Assembly: GCF_007004725.1 (NCBI RefSeq)
Contig: NZ_ML660161.1
Location: 171,112 to 235,111, forward strand
DNA from: Aliikangiella coralliicola
GTDB taxonomy: Bacteria > Pseudomonadota > Gammaproteobacteria > Enterobacterales > Kangiellaceae
DNA: 64,000 nucleotides
Direction of reading: 5' to 3'
A program made the position numbers and the translations under genes. The notes under the pieces are model-generated. The model worked only from the letters and a program-made list of their open reading frames with translations, did not search any database and was not told the DNA's origin. Numbering within the stretch: position 1 is the stretch's first letter; each line of letters starts with the position of its first letter. Below are positions 49,701 to 57,770 of the stretch, one piece after another.

Positions 49701-51986
49701 ATGGGTTTCAAACGTTTCAAATATTTCGTCTCGTTTGCTGATAATGTCAGTGATGAAATCATCGTATTCGCTAAATTCTCCCTCTAGCTCTTCCAGTTGA
49801 ACAAGTAAACGAGAAACATGTTCGTCGCATTTGGCTGGAGTGGTTGACTGGCTGATTGCGTTATGGATACTTTGATTGAGAAGCTTAAGTCGTGCACCGA
49901 ATTGCGCCGTGGCTTCAGCGCTTCCCATGTTTTTACGCTGATGATCGAGTTTGGCTTTGTTTTGATTGAGTTTGCCATAAAGCTCAGATACCGAGTCGAC
50001 AATTTTGGTTTGCAAAGTGGCATCGTCAACTTTTAAGGTTGCCATCATTTCGGAAATGAGATCTAAACCCTGGGCCATTTTTTCCAGCGCTTGTAAAAAA
50101 GGTTTCAGTTCCGCGTTACTTTGGCATTTTTGGCTTTCGTTGGTGATCTTATCAAGTTCTTTATAATAACTTTCTAGCGCACCTTCCGATGCCAAAAACT
50201 CAATAGTTTGTTGATTGAGTGTTTGCTCTACTTTTTCAATTTCTTCGTTGAGTGAATCAATTCTTGCGATATCGATATAACGGTATTCGCGAATGGTCAT
50301 CAAGTGTCCGCGGTACTGGCGGATATGATTTAAGCCATCAACAAACTCTTGCGGCGAGTGCCAGCTGTCAGGTTCGATATGCCGGATAATTTCTTTTTGT
50401 TGCGCTTCCGCTTCATTGAGTGCTTTCACCGACTGGTTGCGAATGCTTTCAACTTTTTCGTATTCATCGATGACTGATTCTGCCGTTTCTCCAATTTGAC
50501 GAACTAAGTCAGCGATTGATTTGAGTTCTGGCGAGTCCAGCCAAAAATAGGTATCAAAAATATTAACGCACTGTTTGCTTAAATCGTGATAGTGCTGTGC
50601 TGAGACATCCTCTGACATAATGCTTCTGGCAATACTGTAGAACTCAGAAATACCTCGAACTAATTCTGCGTTACCTATTTTTCCATAGAAGCTTTGCGAT
50701 TCCGGCTGAGCACTGGCATAGACTTCTGAGAAGTAGGGGGTTTGCCAGATTTGAATTGGGTGTACTCGATTAGGTTCTTCATCGGCGTAAAAGATAATCA
50801 TGCGACCATCTTCATAAAAGCCGTAACCGTGACCGAACAACGGATTTTGTAGCGACTTATCGATAATATTGTAGGGATAGAGCGCAATAACATTGGTTGT
50901 TGGTTGATAAAATACGTACAACACATCTTCGCCATTAGGTGAGCGCAAAGTACGTTTGTAAACTAAACCCTCCAGACTGTCGTCAAAGGTTTTATAGTCA
51001 CCGGAGGTAAGATAGTAGCCACCTGGAAATATGATACCGTGATTTTCTGGAAGTTGTAGACAAGCATCGCCAATGGCATCAATGCGACTAATTTCCTGAT
51101 TGTTACGATTAAAAACCAGGTAGCGGTAATCATCTTCTTGATAGGGCTTTATTTTGAGTAAAATTATCTGGTTGAGATCGGCGTAATAAAACTCTGCGTC
51201 ATCTAACGATTGGTTTTTTTCCTCTACTGGCTCCGAATAAATTCCCAAACCAACATTGGTGTTATTCTCAACTTTGATGGTGATATCGCCGCGTAGTGAG
51301 TCAACGAAGAGTGTGTCGAGGATATTGATATGCGGGTTACGTCCATCGACCACATCGTCTCTGTGACATTCTACCCACTCAAAATCGTGGCTTGCCGGTA
51401 GTTGAATATCTCGCTCACCACGATTATCAATGTAGTCAATTCTCTTTCCGTCGGCTGAAATTTCCCAGCGAAAAACGCGAATATCGGTTAGCCTGTCACC
51501 AATTTGGAATGAGGCTAAAAGTTTATTTCCCTTAAGCACCAGCTGGGACAATGAAGTATTTTTGTAGTAGGCGTAAAGTTCACCAAACTCGCTTTGGAAG
51601 CGCTGATCAGCTAGAAAAGAATCCTTGATGGCGACAGAGCGAAGTTCGTACTGGCCTTCTTTTTCAGATAGTTGGTAAAGAGACAGTACATCTTCAATTC
51701 GAGTTTCTTTGCGCAGACCAATGTAAACATTGTAACCGAACAAAACATAATCACCGACGATGACCAAGTCTTTTGCCTGACAATTATTCTCAGTTCTCAA
51801 ACGCATTCGGCCCAGCACGCTCATTTCAGTTGAGCCGAACTCTTCTTGCCTGGCTTGATTAATGTCGCTAATTAATTTGTCGAAGCTTCGTCCCTGATCA
51901 GTGAGTCGCTGACGAATGATATCGTAAGCACCACCTTCGGCGACTGCTTGTTCTACAATTGAGTTGTTTTGTGTTTGATCTGTCAC
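46704..51986 (-). CDS. Very large AAA ATPase, 'DNA repair ATPase' type (DUF3686)
   Basis: 1,760 residues. GTG start chosen for AAGGGAAAAGAAC directly upstream. About the first 450 residues are beta-rich (RLRTENNCQAKDLVIVGDYV), followed by long coiled coils (about 500-850), a second region and an AAA module at about 1,260-1,500. That module has Walker A SPPGYGKTT near 1,296 and Walker B MLYLDDIQ near 1,356. A Ser/Lys-rich tail ends the protein. The 'DNA repair' label in databases is by association; no nuclease motif is visible. Downstream of the flotillin gene, separated by 242 bases of repeats and a hairpin. Confidence 0.85.
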   Translation of the reverse strand: MTDQTQNNSIVEQAVAEGGAYDIIRQRLTDQGRSFDKLISDINQARQEEFGSTEMSVLGRMRLRTENNCQAKDLVIVGDYVLFGYNVYIGLRKETRIEDVLSLYQLSEKEGQYELRSVAIKDSFLADQRFQSEFGELYAYYKNTSLSQLVLKGNKLLASFQIGDRLTDIRVFRWEISADGKRIDYIDNRGERDIQLPASHDFEWVECHRDDVVDGRNPHINILDTLFVDSLRGDITIKVENNTNVGLGIYSEPVEEKNQSLDDAEFYYADLNQIILLKIKPYQEDDYRYLVFNRNNQEISRIDAIGDACLQLPENHGIIFPGGYYLTSGDYKTFDDSLEGLVYKRTLRSPNGEDVLYVFYQPTTNVIALYPYNIIDKSLQNPLFGHGYGFYEDGRMIIFYADEEPNRVHPIQIWQTPYFSEVYASAQPESQSFYGKIGNAELVRGISEFYSIARSIMSEDVSAQHYHDLSKQCVNIFDTYFWLDSPELKSIADLVRQIGETAESVIDEYEKVESIRNQSVKALNEAEAQQKEIIRHIEPDSWHSPQEFVDGLNHIRQYRGHLMTIREYRYIDIARIDSLNEEIEKVEQTLNQQTIEFLASEGALESYYKELDKITNESQKCQSNAELKPFLQALEKMAQGLDLISEMMATLKVDDATLQTKIVDSVSELYGKLNQNKAKLDHQRKNMGSAEATAQFGARLKLLNQSIHNAISQSTTPAKCDEHVSRLLVQLEELEGEFSEYDDFITDIISKRDEIFETFETHKQSLIEAQQRKAQSLADAGERILQSIQRRVKRFTEQDELNAFFAADGLVNKIRDIVTHLTELDDSIKAEDIDAKLKGIKEQAIRALRDKSDLFEDGGQVIKLGPRHKFSVNNQELDLTILPKDNQLYARLTGTDFSEPLESERLENLQAFWNIEIESESENLYRAEYLAYQMINAAEDESDNLSWHKLTAAAADSKQLSALVNEFATPLYREGYEKGIHDHDATLILKPLVSAYELAGVFKYSPQARGLAAIFWANQQRDKSTQLWQQRAVNAAQMEKVFNDNKAKRLLTEEISQSLNTFVSENNLSFDNLMLKSASEYLCEELSQNSVSFATSKYARHLCDEFKTHLEMHNVWRDYQKSLDDLKGQVGKRWILSESWLTAFVQSQQKTEYQNFIGEAIGILNAEQRISRNDREIDIQFNVENLLGTHPRIENQSLSLQLDDFLDRNKHHCEMIIPGYREFIKVRQQVVNEQREFLRLNEFKPKPLASFVRNRLINDVYLPIIGDNLAKQIGTVGDKKRTDLMGLLLMISPPGYGKTTLMEYVAERLGLIFMKINCPVIGHSVTSVDPEQADNSASRQELEKLNLALEMGNNVMLYLDDIQHTNSEFLQKFISLCDGTRRIEGVWKKRTKTYDMRGKKFCVVMAGNPYTESGEAFQVPDMLANRADIYNLGDVLSGKEEVFALSYIENALTSNPILAPLATREMSDVYKFLDMANGIDVATTDLSHQYSGAEIKEIVGVLKKLQTIQQIVWRVNQEYIAASAQDDNYRTEPAFKLQGSYRNMNKMVEKVSAIMTDDELRRLVDDHYQGESQLLTTGTEANLLKLAELRDCLTEEQTERWNQIKTDFLRNKAMGGDDANTGNKIVAQLNDLVSGVNAWRESALQSTDSSTMESQDNSGVEITRAIGQLSNKLEQLLEKQTTPKSDNTIASITKLLEETLHPLIRVMDGKLDLDLGTHKKMTELNDKLDAIASRAGQPSKSIPKPSKTESSKRPKTSKKE

Positions 51987-52080
51987 GTTCTTTTCCCTTA
52001 TCGGAATAAACTCATTTGTTACCCTATGAAAAGAATTCTAATGAGGTATTCCTTAAAAACTTAACCCTTTAGACATGATT

Positions 52081-52154
52081 TATAAAATATGGTCGGTATA
52101 AAACGGAGCCTATAAAACATGGTCTCTAAAACATCGTCTTTGAAACGATAACGC
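52081..52154. repeat. Degenerate tandem repeats within the operon
   Basis: About five imperfect 14-16-base units follow one another: TATAAAATATGGTCGG, TATAAAACGGAGCC, TATAAAACATGGTCTC, TAAAACATCGTCTT and TGAAACGATAACGC. They lie between the flotillin and ATPase genes. The unit style (TCTnTAAAAC) resembles the triplet at 728-775. Origin and function unknown. Confidence 0.6.
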
Positions 52155-52198
52155 TAACATTAATGTTTAATAATCCACGTGCATTAACATTGTGGAAG

Positions 52199-52221
52199 GC
52201 TGGCGAAGTGTCTCCGCCAGC
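52199..52221. other. Hairpin just downstream of the flotillin gene
   Basis: GCTGGCG (52199-52205) pairs perfectly with CGCCAGC (52215-52221). It begins eight bases after the flotillin stop and lacks a U-tract. It could protect the 3' end of the upstream part of the transcript or lower expression of the ATPase gene. Confidence 0.5.
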
Positions 52222-52228
52222 TATTTGA

Positions 52229-54208
52229 TTAAGCGTCATCCTTATCAAGCTTAGGGACATTAGACTCGGCGTTATTGGCGCCGCCTAACAATTTTTCCAT
52301 TAATGCCTGGACGATTGGGCTTTTTTCAATAAAACCGTTGACTGCGTTTCCTGCGCCCATTCCTTTAGCCAATTTATCAAAGTAATCTCCCTGACCACCG
52401 ACGATATCGATATTGGCATTTTTAAGTGCGGCAGCTAATACGTCAGCCTGATCTCTTGAAATATCTTTGTTAGCTTCAATCGAAGCCATGACTTCTTTAA
52501 GGTGAACTTCCAGATTTAATCTGAATTCTTCGAACTCACGAGAATCTTTATCCATATTATTCATTGCCGCGAACTTATCAACCAGGGCATCGGCTTCAGC
52601 TTTTCCTTTTTCGCGCAATACTTCTGCTTCACTTACACCGACTTCTTTCGTCGCAACTGCATCGGCTTTACCTAACTCTTCTTTACCGCGAGCTTCGGCG
52701 GTTAGTTTTTCTTCCAGAACCTTGGCTTCAGCCAGACCTTCTTTTTCTGATGAAATGGCTTTCGCTTCTTGAACTCTCGCTTGTGCCAAACCTTCTTTTT
52801 CAAATGCATCGGCTTTCGCTTCTAACACTTTCGCTTGTGCCAGGCCGCTGGCTGCTTCACTGGCTTGCGAGCCTTCAGCAATTTTCTTTTCTGCTTCTGC
52901 CTGTTTAGCCGCTGCTTCTAACTCGGCTTGTGCTATCAGGTTAATTTCTCGTGCTTTAAACTGAGCTTTTTGTTCTTCCGCTTCGGCTCGTTTAACGGTG
53001 TGTACCATTTCTTCCTGCGCAGAGGCTTCGGCCGCTAATACTTTTACCTGCTTTTGACGGTCGGCTTCAGACACTTCTTGTACTTCTTTTATTCTTTCTT
53101 CTTCTTCGGCAACTTTCTTTTCAACGGCAATACGTTCACTGATGGTTAACGCGATAACTTTGCGTTCTTCTTCCAGCGCTTTTTCTTTATCTATTTCCGA
53201 AAGTTCCACTTCTCTTTCACGATTAACCGCTTCCATTTGCTGTGCTCGGATTACTTTTTCCTTTTCGATAACAACGGCTCGTTCTCGATTTTGCTCCGCC
53301 ACTTCAACTTGTCTTTGTTTTACTTCTTCTCTAATGGCAACTTGTTCTTCGGTTTCAATTCGAGCTTGCTCTGCTTTTAATCGTTCCTCTTCTTGAACCT
53401 TTCTAGTTTCAGCTTCTTCACGAGCACGTAGTGTTTCGATTTCTCGTCTCTGTCTCAATTCAGCGTCTGTTTCCTGTCTTTCCAGCGCAAGCATTGCTTC
53501 GCGGGTTTCGACGTTCTTTTTGGTTATCGCGAGGCTTTCATCTTTTTCCAGGCGGTTAGTTTCAACGCTTTGCTCTGCGGTAATTTCGGTTATTTTGCGA
53601 ATACCTTCTGCATCCTGAATGTTGGTTGGATCAAGTTTCTCTTTAGGCGTTTGCTCAAGGTAGTCAATAGCGACATCTTCTAATACGTAACCATTCAGAT
53701 CATTACCGATAACTTCAATGATTTTTTCTCTGAATTGAATTCTATTTTCGAATAGATCCAAAAAGATCATTTGTTTACCAACAGTCTTAAGCGCCTCGGA
53801 GAATTTTGCATTAAATAATTCGTTAACCGCTTCCTTGTCTGAAGCTCTCTCAACACCGATTGATTTTGCTACTCGAAGAACATCTTCTCGTGTTTCGTTA
53901 ACTCGCAAATAAAACGCAACTGTGATATCTGCTCGCAAATTGTCTTTACAAATCAAGCCATCTTTTGCTCTACGATCAATTTCTAAAGTGATCAAGGATA
54001 TCTTCATGATTTCCATTTTGTTAATCACTGGATAAACCATACCGCCCGTAAAATGAACTTTTGGTTTTGACGACATGTCATTAACTATTAGCGCGTATCC
54101 TTGCGGTACCTTTTTGTAAAATGCGCTAAACATGATTGCTATTCCGAAAACGAATAGCAAAATCAGCCCAACCCAGCTACCTATCGTTATTAATATTTCT
54201 GTATCCAT
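52229..54208 (-). CDS. yqiK: Flotillin-like protein YqiK
   Basis: 659 residues. One N-terminal transmembrane helix (about 7-29), an SPFH/band 7 domain at about 35-215 (KVPQGYALIVNDMSSKPKVH; FYLRVNETREDVLRVAKSIG), then a coiled coil to about 590 rich in EAK repeats (KEGLAQARVQEAKAISSEKE). A conserved C-terminus follows (VGGQGDYFDKLAKGMGAGNA). Flotillins scaffold detergent-resistant membrane microdomains. GGAGTACTAATAA precedes the ATG. It follows yqiJ by 55 bases, the same pair as in E. coli, here placed inside a PspA operon. Confidence 0.93.
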   Translation of the reverse strand: MDTEILITIGSWVGLILLFVFGIAIMFSAFYKKVPQGYALIVNDMSSKPKVHFTGGMVYPVINKMEIMKISLITLEIDRRAKDGLICKDNLRADITVAFYLRVNETREDVLRVAKSIGVERASDKEAVNELFNAKFSEALKTVGKQMIFLDLFENRIQFREKIIEVIGNDLNGYVLEDVAIDYLEQTPKEKLDPTNIQDAEGIRKITEITAEQSVETNRLEKDESLAITKKNVETREAMLALERQETDAELRQRREIETLRAREEAETRKVQEEERLKAEQARIETEEQVAIREEVKQRQVEVAEQNRERAVVIEKEKVIRAQQMEAVNREREVELSEIDKEKALEEERKVIALTISERIAVEKKVAEEEERIKEVQEVSEADRQKQVKVLAAEASAQEEMVHTVKRAEAEEQKAQFKAREINLIAQAELEAAAKQAEAEKKIAEGSQASEAASGLAQAKVLEAKADAFEKEGLAQARVQEAKAISSEKEGLAEAKVLEEKLTAEARGKEELGKADAVATKEVGVSEAEVLREKGKAEADALVDKFAAMNNMDKDSREFEEFRLNLEVHLKEVMASIEANKDISRDQADVLAAALKNANIDIVGGQGDYFDKLAKGMGAGNAVNGFIEKSPIVQALMEKLLGGANNAESNVPKLDKDDA

Positions 54209-54263
54209 TTATTAGTACTCCAGTATTTATTTTAAAAGTTTCAAAAAAGAATTTAACGGCATG

Positions 54264-54917
54264 TTATGTCATGCTTTTATTAAATTCTTCTTCGCTAATG
54301 ACGAAAAAAGTATCTTCTGATTTATGTTCAATAAGAACGGCATTCTGGCCTGTTTTCAGGCTGTTATCTCCAGTTGTTCTTACTTTGATGATTAAACTTG
54401 CACCGTTGTGAATGCATTCAGCCTCGCCAAAATCCTCATCAACGCGACTGCTGCGAATGCGACAGGTTTTTCCAATAAGAGATTTTGATATTGGCTCTTG
54501 ATTAATAGTCTTAAATAAACCTTTTAGCGGTCTTATCATTCGTGCCGTAATTGGAATTGAGATTAAAAAACTGATGATCGCTACCGCCAGATTTAATAAT
54601 GTCTGCAAGAGAGAGATTAAATCGGGGAAATTGGGAACCAGCTTACTGGCGAAATAACAAATGAACCAGCTATTAAGAATAAGCAGGCTAATGACTACCG
54701 TTATCGGCACTCCGGTTAATCCCAATGTGGTGAGTAAACCGGCGACACCACCAACCTGACTAATATCCGCGTCGATATCCAGGTCAACTTCGATGTCAAA
54801 AAATTCCAGATCGAACAGGCCGAGTATGACAAGAAACCAGAACCCGATGACTACGCCTAATCCAATTGTAAATATTATTGTTGGGAAGCTACTGATATTG
54901 ATTAAAAACGCATCCAT
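54264..54917 (-). CDS. yqiJ: YqiJ-like membrane protein with OB-fold domain
   Basis: 217 residues from the ATG at 54917, preceded by AGGGAGTCAATA; the frame is open 26 codons further but overlaps the rhomboid end. Four hydrophobic helices (about 6-28, 55-80, 85-105, 110-130) are followed by an NfeD-like OB-fold domain (SKSLIGKTCRIRSSRVDEDF; GEAECIHNGASLIIKVRTTG). YqiJ/NfeD proteins pair with flotillins and regulate or localise them. It is 40 bases downstream of the rhomboid gene and directly upstream of yqiK. Confidence 0.88.
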   Translation of the reverse strand: MDAFLINISSFPTIIFTIGLGVVIGFWFLVILGLFDLEFFDIEVDLDIDADISQVGGVAGLLTTLGLTGVPITVVISLLILNSWFICYFASKLVPNFPDLISLLQTLLNLAVAIISFLISIPITARMIRPLKGLFKTINQEPISKSLIGKTCRIRSSRVDEDFGEAECIHNGASLIIKVRTTGDNSLKTGQNAVLIEHKSEDTFFVISEEEFNKSMT

Positions 54918-54957
54918 TATTGACTCCCTTTTAAATTCGTTTTCATTGTTATTGAGT

Positions 54958-55509
54958 TTATCTATGGTTGGCTTTGTCGCGCCAAATCCATGCACTCATG
55001 ACTCCTGCTAAAAAGCCGAAAATATGCCCCTCGAAACTAACGTGTTCTCTAAAATCGATAAGGCTGAATACTATCCCGCCATAAAAAGCGATAGTCAATA
55101 TCGCAAAAAATATATTTTTTAAACTTCGGTCGAATACTGCATTGCTGATTAGATAGCCCCAATAACCCATCACTAATCCTGATGCGCCTGCGTGTAGACC
55201 GTTTCTGGCAAATAACCAGACGAGCGCGCCTGATATTAGCATTATACTGATGGTGACTTTAATACCTTTTCCCACTGAACAAACAAAAAAGCCGAGTATC
55301 AATAGTGGTATTGAATTAGAGATTATGTGGAATAAATTCCAGTGGAGAAAATGCATTGTAACGATACCGGGTAAAGCACTCACCTGCCTTGGTTGCAATG
55401 CGAATTGGTTGAGTTGGTGATCGAATATTAAATTCGCTATTTCCAGCAGCCAGATAAAGGCGGTGAAAAATAGTAATATTCGGTAGTCGTTAACGGTTTT
55501 TCGATTCAC
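54958..55509 (-). CDS. Rhomboid family intramembrane serine protease
   Basis: 183 residues with six hydrophobic helices. Conserved rhomboid features: HFLHWNLFHIISNSIPLLIL (HW..H in TM2), LHAGASGLVMGYWGYL (GxSG with the catalytic Ser), and EGHIFGFLAGVMSAW (catalytic His). GTG start with TGAGGA upstream. It is a general rhomboid, not a recognisable rhombosortase. It stands between pspA and yqiJ in the operon. It could cleave membrane substrates linked to the flotillin or PspA system. Confidence 0.9.
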   Translation of the reverse strand: MNRKTVNDYRILLFFTAFIWLLEIANLIFDHQLNQFALQPRQVSALPGIVTMHFLHWNLFHIISNSIPLLILGFFVCSVGKGIKVTISIMLISGALVWLFARNGLHAGASGLVMGYWGYLISNAVFDRSLKNIFFAILTIAFYGGIVFSLIDFREHVSFEGHIFGFLAGVMSAWIWRDKANHR

Positions 55510-55598
55510 TGTATAATGAGTTCCTCATAGTTAAGATTATGGATTATTCCACAGGGCAATTTTTATTGCTAACCTGTTTTGCAGAAGTTGGGCCCTGA

Positions 55599-56324
55599 TT
55601 AAGAGCCATCTTCAGTTTTGGTTGTAGCTGGTTCCTCTGAAGTTGATTTCTTCAACCGGGCCAACACTGCCTCAGCAGAATTTTTATCCTGAATAATGCC
55701 CGAGGATTTTAGTTTTTCTTCCAAATCTTCACCTTCCAATTCCTTTTTGAGTTGAATGGAAGCGGCTATCTTATCTTGTTGAAATTGTTGTTTCTGTTTA
55801 ATTTTTTCTAATGACTGCTGCGCAGCGCTAAGTGCAGAATCATCAAGTGTAGTTGCTTGCACCATTGTGCTTCTAGCTTGTTGTAATGAAGCTGTCGTAT
55901 CCACAATAGCGAGGTCACGCTCATATTCGCTGATCATTGTGTCTGCTTGTTGAATTTGTATTTTTAACGACTCTGCGCTTTGTTGATAAATGCTGATATC
56001 TTCCTTGAGTATTTCAGTTTTAGATTCCAACCTGGCTATTTTTTCGGCGATCTGCACGGCTAATTCTTGCTCATTTTTTTCCAGGGCTTTTACTGCATAG
56101 TTTTCGTGTTCAGCTATTTCAGCATTGATTGCCGATAACTGTCTTTCAGCAGCTAGCTTCTTAGCGATTATCTCTGTCAGGTTTTCTTTAGCGTTTGCCA
56201 GATGTTCTTTAGAATCCATGATTTCCTGCTCATAGATTCTGATTGATTGCGAATCAACAAGTGCTTCTCCCAGTTCTCTGGCTCCACCGCGAATTGAAGT
56301 GAATATTTTGTCTACGAGATTCAT
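55599..56324 (-). CDS. pspA: PspA/IM30 family membrane-stress protein
   Basis: 241 residues from the ATG at 56324, preceded by AGGGAGTATTATT; a TTG-type start eight codons earlier lacks a ribosome binding site. Nearly the whole protein is coiled coil (LAAERQLSAINAEIAEHENY; ESLKIQIQQADTMISEYERD), beginning with an amphipathic segment (MNLVDKIFTSIRGGARELGE) that may bind membrane. PspA/IM30 proteins form ESCRT-III-like rods and repair damaged inner membrane. First gene of the operon; the promoter has two palindromes. No pspF, pspB or pspC is near. Confidence 0.88.
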   Translation of the reverse strand: MNLVDKIFTSIRGGARELGEALVDSQSIRIYEQEIMDSKEHLANAKENLTEIIAKKLAAERQLSAINAEIAEHENYAVKALEKNEQELAVQIAEKIARLESKTEILKEDISIYQQSAESLKIQIQQADTMISEYERDLAIVDTTASLQQARSTMVQATTLDDSALSAAQQSLEKIKQKQQFQQDKIAASIQLKKELEGEDLEEKLKSSGIIQDKNSAEAVLARLKKSTSEEPATTKTEDGS

Positions 56325-56365
56325 AATAATACTCCCTAATATTGACATTTTTGCACTGAAAGTGC

Positions 56366-56411
56366 GACATAATATGTCCTTAGGTTAGCAAGTTTAGACA
56401 TAATATGTCAA
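56366..56411 (-). promoter_or_regulatory. Promoter of the pspA operon bracketed by two identical palindromes
   Basis: GACATAATATGTC, a 13-base palindrome, occurs at 56366-56378 and 56397-56409, start-to-start 31 bases, three helical turns. On the minus strand a perfect -35 TTGACA (56406-56411) shares bases with the distal copy. A candidate -10 TAACCT (56382-56387) follows at 18-base spacing, and the proximal copy covers the expected start of transcription. A repressor bound at both copies would block the promoter. Confidence 0.7.
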
Positions 56412-56581
56412 TTGTTATTTTGGTTGATACACTGTTCAGGGTAGCTGATCGCGAGTTGCCAGTTAGGAAGTACGAGTCAGTACTGCTGCAGCTAAGCTTT
56501 TCTTGGACAAGCAAAAAAGTCTTGATTAGACAAACAACCTGATGGTGAAGCAAACGATGTGCGTCAATAAATATTCCATCA

Positions 56582-57559
56582 TTATTTTTTGATTAAATTG
56601 CCATTGGTTTTACTCCAACGCCATCGATTGTCTTTTGTTAGCTGGCAGCCGCCAATAAATCGAGACAGAGCGTTATCAGTAAACCAGTTTGCCTTGCCGG
56701 CTAATACTTGTTCGCCGTAAGGGCTAATACTGATTTTTTGGATGGGGTTTAATGGAAAGCTAATGGGCTCATTGACGGTATAGACTAGCAATGGATATTT
56801 GCAGAATGTCATCTGATTGAGTCGCCACCAAAAAGGTGAATCACCCATAAATTGGGCCTCTTCGTGGGATTGGTATTGTTGGAAGAGTTTTCCTGGCGCT
56901 AAGGGGCCGTTTTCTAGCGGTCGATTTTCTTGTAATACATCTAAAATCAGTTTTTCCGTCATTGGAAGTCCTGAATGTTCATCAGGGAATTCCCGGCACA
57001 ATCTCACCAGAGCAGCCCGAAGAAAAGGAAGCGGGCTTAAATCCTGGCTGAGTAATTGGCTTAGTTGAGCTGGTTCATTGGCGGTAAATGCTTCCCAGGC
57101 GGATGCGGCCAATACCAACTGTTTGTCTGAAACCGGGGTTTGATATTTGGTTAATTGGGCAAATTCTTCTGGAGTGTGATAACCGAGGTATTTATCGGTG
57201 TTGATTAAGTCTAATGTTGTATTGCGTGGATTCTGATGCTTGAACCAGTCCAGAAGCTGGAGAAGTTGAAGTTGATCGTAAAGATCATGTTCAAACCACA
57301 AGGTGACCTGCTCATAATTGTTCAATTGGTTTAGAGTGCTGTTTCGCTTATCGAACTTCTCACGGATGGACTGCTTGCTTTCACCGCTCATTTCAGCAAT
57401 GTAATCAGCACGAATATCGGATAATTCTTCCAGTGACAGCCCCGAAATGACGGGACCTTCGTGGAGTAAGTCGTCCCAAGATAATTTATCTCCAACAATA
57501 TTAGCTGCCTCCATTAAATCAGTGGTATTGCTGCCATTGGTGATATGTAATGTTTTCAT
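56582..57559 (-). CDS. DUF1835 domain protein
   Basis: 325 residues. The N-terminus MKTLHITNGSNTTDLMEAAN, then GDKLSWDDLLHEGPV, is the DUF1835 signature (HIT-x-G-D/S), and WFEHDLYDQLQLLQLLDWFK is the second conserved block. A C-terminal winged-helix-like part follows (NGPLAPGKLFQQYQSHEEAQ). Length is normal. Function unknown. It is transcribed away from the pspA promoter region, 233 bases upstream of it, and is not part of that operon by position. Confidence 0.85.
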   Translation of the reverse strand: MKTLHITNGSNTTDLMEAANIVGDKLSWDDLLHEGPVISGLSLEELSDIRADYIAEMSGESKQSIREKFDKRNSTLNQLNNYEQVTLWFEHDLYDQLQLLQLLDWFKHQNPRNTTLDLINTDKYLGYHTPEEFAQLTKYQTPVSDKQLVLAASAWEAFTANEPAQLSQLLSQDLSPLPFLRAALVRLCREFPDEHSGLPMTEKLILDVLQENRPLENGPLAPGKLFQQYQSHEEAQFMGDSPFWWRLNQMTFCKYPLLVYTVNEPISFPLNPIQKISISPYGEQVLAGKANWFTDNALSRFIGGCQLTKDNRWRWSKTNGNLIKK

Positions 57560-57770
57560 TTTCTATCCAGGAATAATTTATATCTCAAAATGCTATTTAT
57601 GGAGAAAACAGTCTTGTGCACCGAGCCAGTTGGTTTAAGATAGTTAATTCCAGTCATCAGGGGCTACAGATCCCGAACTAAACTGTAACAGAAGTCTCTA
57701 TCAGTTCTCAGTATTGAACAGTTTCAAAATATTAATGCAAATAAAAACAATCTCTTTGGGAGAGTTAACG

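Noticed and set aside
52564..53396. Plus-strand frames rich in Leu and Ser opposite flotillin
   Set aside because: They mirror the Ala/Glu/Lys-rich coiled coil of YqiK on the other strand.
54958..55509. Rhomboid considered as the rhombosortase for the GlyGly-CTERM proteins
   Set aside because: Its sequence and operon context (pspA/yqiJ) fit a general rhomboid; rhombosortase features were not recognised, though a profile search would be needed to exclude it.
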